Translations under genes and position numbers: made by a program
Notes under the pieces: model-generated
What the model saw: only the letters and a program-made list of their open reading frames with translations
Databases searched by the model: none
What the model was told of the DNA's origin: nothing
In this document: positions 9,856-12,246 of the stretch, one piece after another
How positions within the stretch are numbered: position 1 is the first letter of the stretch
Layout: each line of letters opens with the position of its first letter
NCBI GenBank assembly: GCA_000697335.1
Contig: JNEM01016927.1
Coordinates: 1 to 12,246 of the forward strand
Length of the DNA: 12,246 nt
Direction of reading: 5' to 3'
Source: Conidiobolus incongruus B7586
Lineage: Eukaryota; Entomophthoromycota; Entomophthoromycetes; Entomophthorales; Conidiobolaceae

Positions 9856-11189
9856 ATGTTAAAGAAACAAATATCTTGGATGATTCAAATAATTTCGTTC
9901 TTAATTCCTTCAATATTGTCGGATACGTCCACTACAGACATTGCTTCAAAGGGATTAGTATGCAAATTCGATCCACTTCCACCTCGAGAATCGATACATC
10001 CATTCAAACTTCTGAATATTGAGCCATATATTAATACTTTCACATTCGAAACAAGTTCACAAGATGAAGTTGACAAGCTTAGTAAATTTGGAGAGTGCTC
10101 AGAATTTAAAAATATTCACAGCTTGAAAAAGCGCCAGCAGTTCAACAACCAACAAGGTGCAATTGTTGATCCATTCTTCAATCAATTTACCGATTATGAT
10201 AACCTCGCTTTACCTTGGCGAGATGGGTAAATCAGAGTCAGGGATGGGCTACCTTCATTCCTAGTTATGGCAAAAGCTTTGAGGGTAGGGATCTATTCTC
10301 AGTGAGGATTACCAATCCTTATGTGAGTCAAAATAAAAGAACTATCTGGGTAAATGGAGGTTTGGATGGAAGTAATCGTCTTGTACCCAGTACTATTGCA
10401 TATATGATTCGTGCTCTATTGTACGATAGTTACTATATCGAAGTGGCCGATCTTTTGCAAAAGTACGAATTCCATTTTACTCCAATGGCAAATCCTGACG
10501 GATTCGAATACTCCAGAAAAAATAATGTTGTATGGCGCAAAAATCGCAGAAAAAATAAGGATGGATCTTTCGGCGTGGATTTGACCAGAAATTTCGACGA
10601 CCATTGGTGTCAAGTTGGTGGTTCAATTACTCCTAATGCCGAGAATTATTGTGGCACCAAAGCTCATTCCGAGCCTGAGACTTATTATCTCGTTGAGTAC
10701 GCTCGAACAATTTCGGCCAACTTGTTCGCTGCCTTGGATCTTTATACAAACGGTCAAGTGATTGCCAGATCACCCAATTGGAGCTATACCTACACAACTA
10801 ACAATGCGGCCAATAAGGCTATTACTGATGGTATGGCAGTGGCATTCCAGCAGGGTGGCTTCCCATACCGATCTGTAGTAGGGTCGGAAGCGTTTGGACT
10901 TAAGAGCGGAACTTTTATGGACTTTATGGAATTGCGTGTATTCATACCAACTTTCTCGATTTACCTTAGTCCACCCCTTAAAGTTGGCCAAGTACCCACA
11001 AACTATATCTTACCCGTTTCCGACAGTGCGTACAGCAGTCTGTTGCAAATGTCTCGATACATGTTCAATATGACGATGGCTCCCAATTCCATGAAGCCTC
11101 AAGGCCTGTTTAACTTCAACCCCACTCAATGGATCAATTTATTTGGCCAAGGCCTCACCAACATCTTTACAGGAGGTTTTGGTGTATAA
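9856..11189 (+). CDS. Secreted M14 carboxypeptidase-like pseudopeptidase, one frame change
   Basis: ATG 9856 is the first Met after an upstream in-frame stop. It begins a signal peptide (MLKKQISW, then a hydrophobic core ending FLIPSILS, cut about residue 22). A propeptide of about 70 residues follows, ending in a Kex2-like site KKR-QQ (10126-10134). The M14 fold then reads DYDNLALPW, IPSYGKSFEGRDL, TPMANPDGFEYS, VWRKNRR (Arg127-like), GVDLTRNF and a likely disulfide pair (WC...YC, 10608 and 10650). Enzymatic residues are lost. The HxxE zinc motif is DGSN (10365-10376), the third zinc ligand His196 is Tyr in LDLYTNG, and catalytic Glu270 is Tyr in FSIYLSP. It should not hydrolyse peptides and may bind them instead. 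N-glycosylation sequons NQS, NWS and NMT occur. The propeptide frame stops at 10228 and the M14 frame takes over one base back, between about 10203 and 10230. Spacing against carboxypeptidase A fits with nothing missing, so a one-base indel or sequence error is likelier than an intron. The whole would be about 445 residues. Confidence 0.8.
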
Positions 11190-11220
11190 TCCCATCAATC
11201 AATACAATGAATAATTATTC

Positions 11221-11226
11221 AATAAA
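11221..11226 (+). promoter_or_regulatory. Candidate polyadenylation signal of the M14-like gene
   Basis: A canonical AATAAA lies 32 bases after the TAA stop of the M14-like gene. The convergent CIA30 pseudogene ends only 77 bases further on, so transcripts from the two could overlap. Confidence 0.5.
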
Positions 11227-11297
11227 TCAATATTTAAACAAGATAATAGTAATTTTATTAGCATTGTTTTAACACATTCTTTATATTTTTTTATTTT

Positions 11298-11971
11298 TTA
11301 TATCCAATTTGACAATTTGTAAGCCATAATCGATTACAAATACAACCAAAAATTTCTCTTCTACTCCCCGAAATTCGAAGCTAAAATAATTTACAAACTT
11401 TTGATGTTTCGAATATCTAAATGATTTTTCTGGTCCTCTGCAGGCTTTCCCTTATAGTAAGGTTTAAGCTGATCCCAAGGTATAAGATAAATTCTCTGTA
11501 CCAAATTTGTAGTCTTGAGTATCATATTCTGAATACGTTTCAAGTCAAAAATAACAATGATAATTCACTGTAGATTCTCTCTTTCCAGTCCTAGGATTAG
11601 TAATAAGTCAATTTCATTACTTAAAATAATAGTGTAAGTGTAACAGAGTATATAAAAAACCGCTACTGACAACCTATCATAATAAACTAAATCTAAGCCG
11701 AATTCATGGGGTTTGGGACAAAACCTAAAATACTTGGGATGCGAAACCAGCTTCCGGTATTTAGAGATCTAAAGTACCATAGAAGTCGACTAGTGATCCG
11801 AAGCCGACGGGATCTAGGTGATTTTAGCTGATGCCGCCGTGAACTCTGTAGTGAGATGGTGTTAGTTTGTTTGATTTTGATTCTCTATTCTTGGTTACTT
11901 ATCGTCCATATTATCAAATTCTCTAATCTTCCAAAGTTTTAATCCTGAGAATAAAATATATAATTTTTCAT
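11298..11971 (-). pseudogene. CIA30-domain (NDUFAF1-like) pseudogene
   Basis: Read on the minus strand from ATG at 11969-11971, pieces in successive frames follow the CIA30 domain, first described in a complex I assembly factor. They are NFGRLENLIIWTIS (about 11900-11940), YRVHGGIS (about 11840, the GG-S motif), GFGSLVDFYGTLDL and IPEAGFAS (about 11745-11815), LITNPRTGKRESTVNYHCYF (about 11555-11610), then IPWDQLKPYYKGKPAEDQ and LDIRNIKSL (about 11400-11490), SNFGE, and NFWLYL-SIMAY before a TAA at 11298. The length, about 224 codons, suits a one-domain protein. Decay is clear: about eight in-frame stops and at least three frame changes (near 11880, between 11610 and 11720, and near 11480). 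Most stops sit where CAA, CAG or CGA fits. It converges on the M14-like gene with 108 bases between the stops. Whether the product was mitochondrial cannot be told, since no targeting sequence is visible. Confidence 0.8.
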
Positions 11972-12225
11972 GCTTGGTATTAATATTTTAGTTAAAGAGA
12001 TAAAGATAATATAAATTAATTGAAATATTGTACATTTATATAGGCATTTGATCAAAATAATCTTAATATCCTTAGTGACTTAAATTATCTTGTGTTTGAT
12101 AATTAATTTGTGACCAATTTTTAATTAGACAAATATATACCATACATTGATTAATTAGATATAATAGTCACAAATAAGAAAATTTAAAAGATAATTGTAA
12201 ATATTTTGAAAACAAAATGATCTAT

Positions 12226-12246
12226 TATATATATATATATATATAT
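12226..12246. repeat. (TA)n run at window end
   Basis: A perfect TA dinucleotide run continues to the last base, so its full length is not visible. The rest of the 275-base stretch after the CIA30 pseudogene is plain AT-rich sequence. Confidence 0.9.

Noticed and set aside
10165-10235. A short intron that would join the two frames of the M14-like gene.
   Set aside because: The donor and acceptor are weak, the segment is not AT-rich as introns here should be, and removing it would delete helix 1 (DYDNLALPW), which aligns well with carboxypeptidase A. It is kept only as an alternative to test.
9885-10991. Minus-strand open frames at 9885-10076, 10416-10613 and 10770-10991.
   Set aside because: They lie antisense to the M14-like gene, show no recognisable domain and are expected shadows of its codon structure.
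11650-11790. Resemblance to a 5S rRNA 3' half (TACTTGGGATG followed by CGAAACC) downstream of a TATA-like sequence.
   Set aside because: The match is short and imperfect, the 5' half does not fit, and the block reads on the minus strand as colinear pieces of a CIA30 domain.
11700-11800. Cluster of restriction-type palindromes (EcoRI, BglII, SalI/SpeI-like) suggesting vector sequence.
   Set aside because: Order and spacing match no polylinker that I know, and the stretch is explained by the CIA30 pseudogene.
1327-11971. Possible reassigned genetic code, with TAA/TAG read as Gln, because several stops in the two decayed genes and the transposase fall at Gln-like positions.
   Set aside because: The M14-like frame runs 324 codons with ordinary CAA/CAG Gln codons, no in-frame TAA/TAG and a normal TAA end. 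Other stops replace invariant Trp (CPWAHR), and frame changes are also present. Pseudogenes with C-to-T decay explain it better.

Overview
The window looks like nuclear DNA from a very AT-rich eukaryote, probably a fungus. Three things point that way. An Ecm4-type glutathionyl-hydroquinone reductase and a small CIA30-domain protein are both typical of fungi (the first is rare in animals). The secreted M14 protein has a signal peptide and a Kex2-like KKR site. The repeats and two flanking genes decay mostly by C-to-T / G-to-A changes, as in RIP or methyl-cytosine deamination. The phylum cannot be fixed from this sequence, and another small AT-rich eukaryote is not excluded.

Layout: 1-1244 is a degraded mariner copy (D, + strand) that runs off the left edge. 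1327-2388 (-) is a glutathionyl-hydroquinone reductase pseudogene. 2511-3811 (-) is mariner copy A. 3814-4744 is AT-rich spacer. 4747-7367 (-) is mariner copy C, split by copy B (+, 4910-6214) inserted inside it in the opposite orientation. A, B and C belong to one family: about 1.3 kb, TA target duplications, terminal repeats starting TTAC, and a DD34D transposase legible in copy B. All are dead. 7370-7940 is AT-rich spacer with an (AT)16 run.

7941-8560 is a base-composition island holding two unrecognised hydrophobic reading frames on opposite strands, almost head to head, a perfect 12-bp hairpin and a second inverted repeat followed by T6. 8733-8804 (-) is tRNA-Gln(TTG). 8806-9774 is spacer.

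9856-11189 (+) is the best-preserved gene: a secreted M14 carboxypeptidase-like protein in which every zinc ligand and the catalytic glutamate are replaced, so it should be a pseudopeptidase. Its reading is split by one frame change near 10215-10230. Tail to tail with it, 11298-11971 (-) is a decayed CIA30 (NDUFAF1-like) pseudogene that explains the GC-richer block at 11690-11870.

The protein genes do not form a functional pathway. The picture is a transposon-rich, mutation-eroded region in which two ordinary genes have died while the M14-like gene stays almost open.
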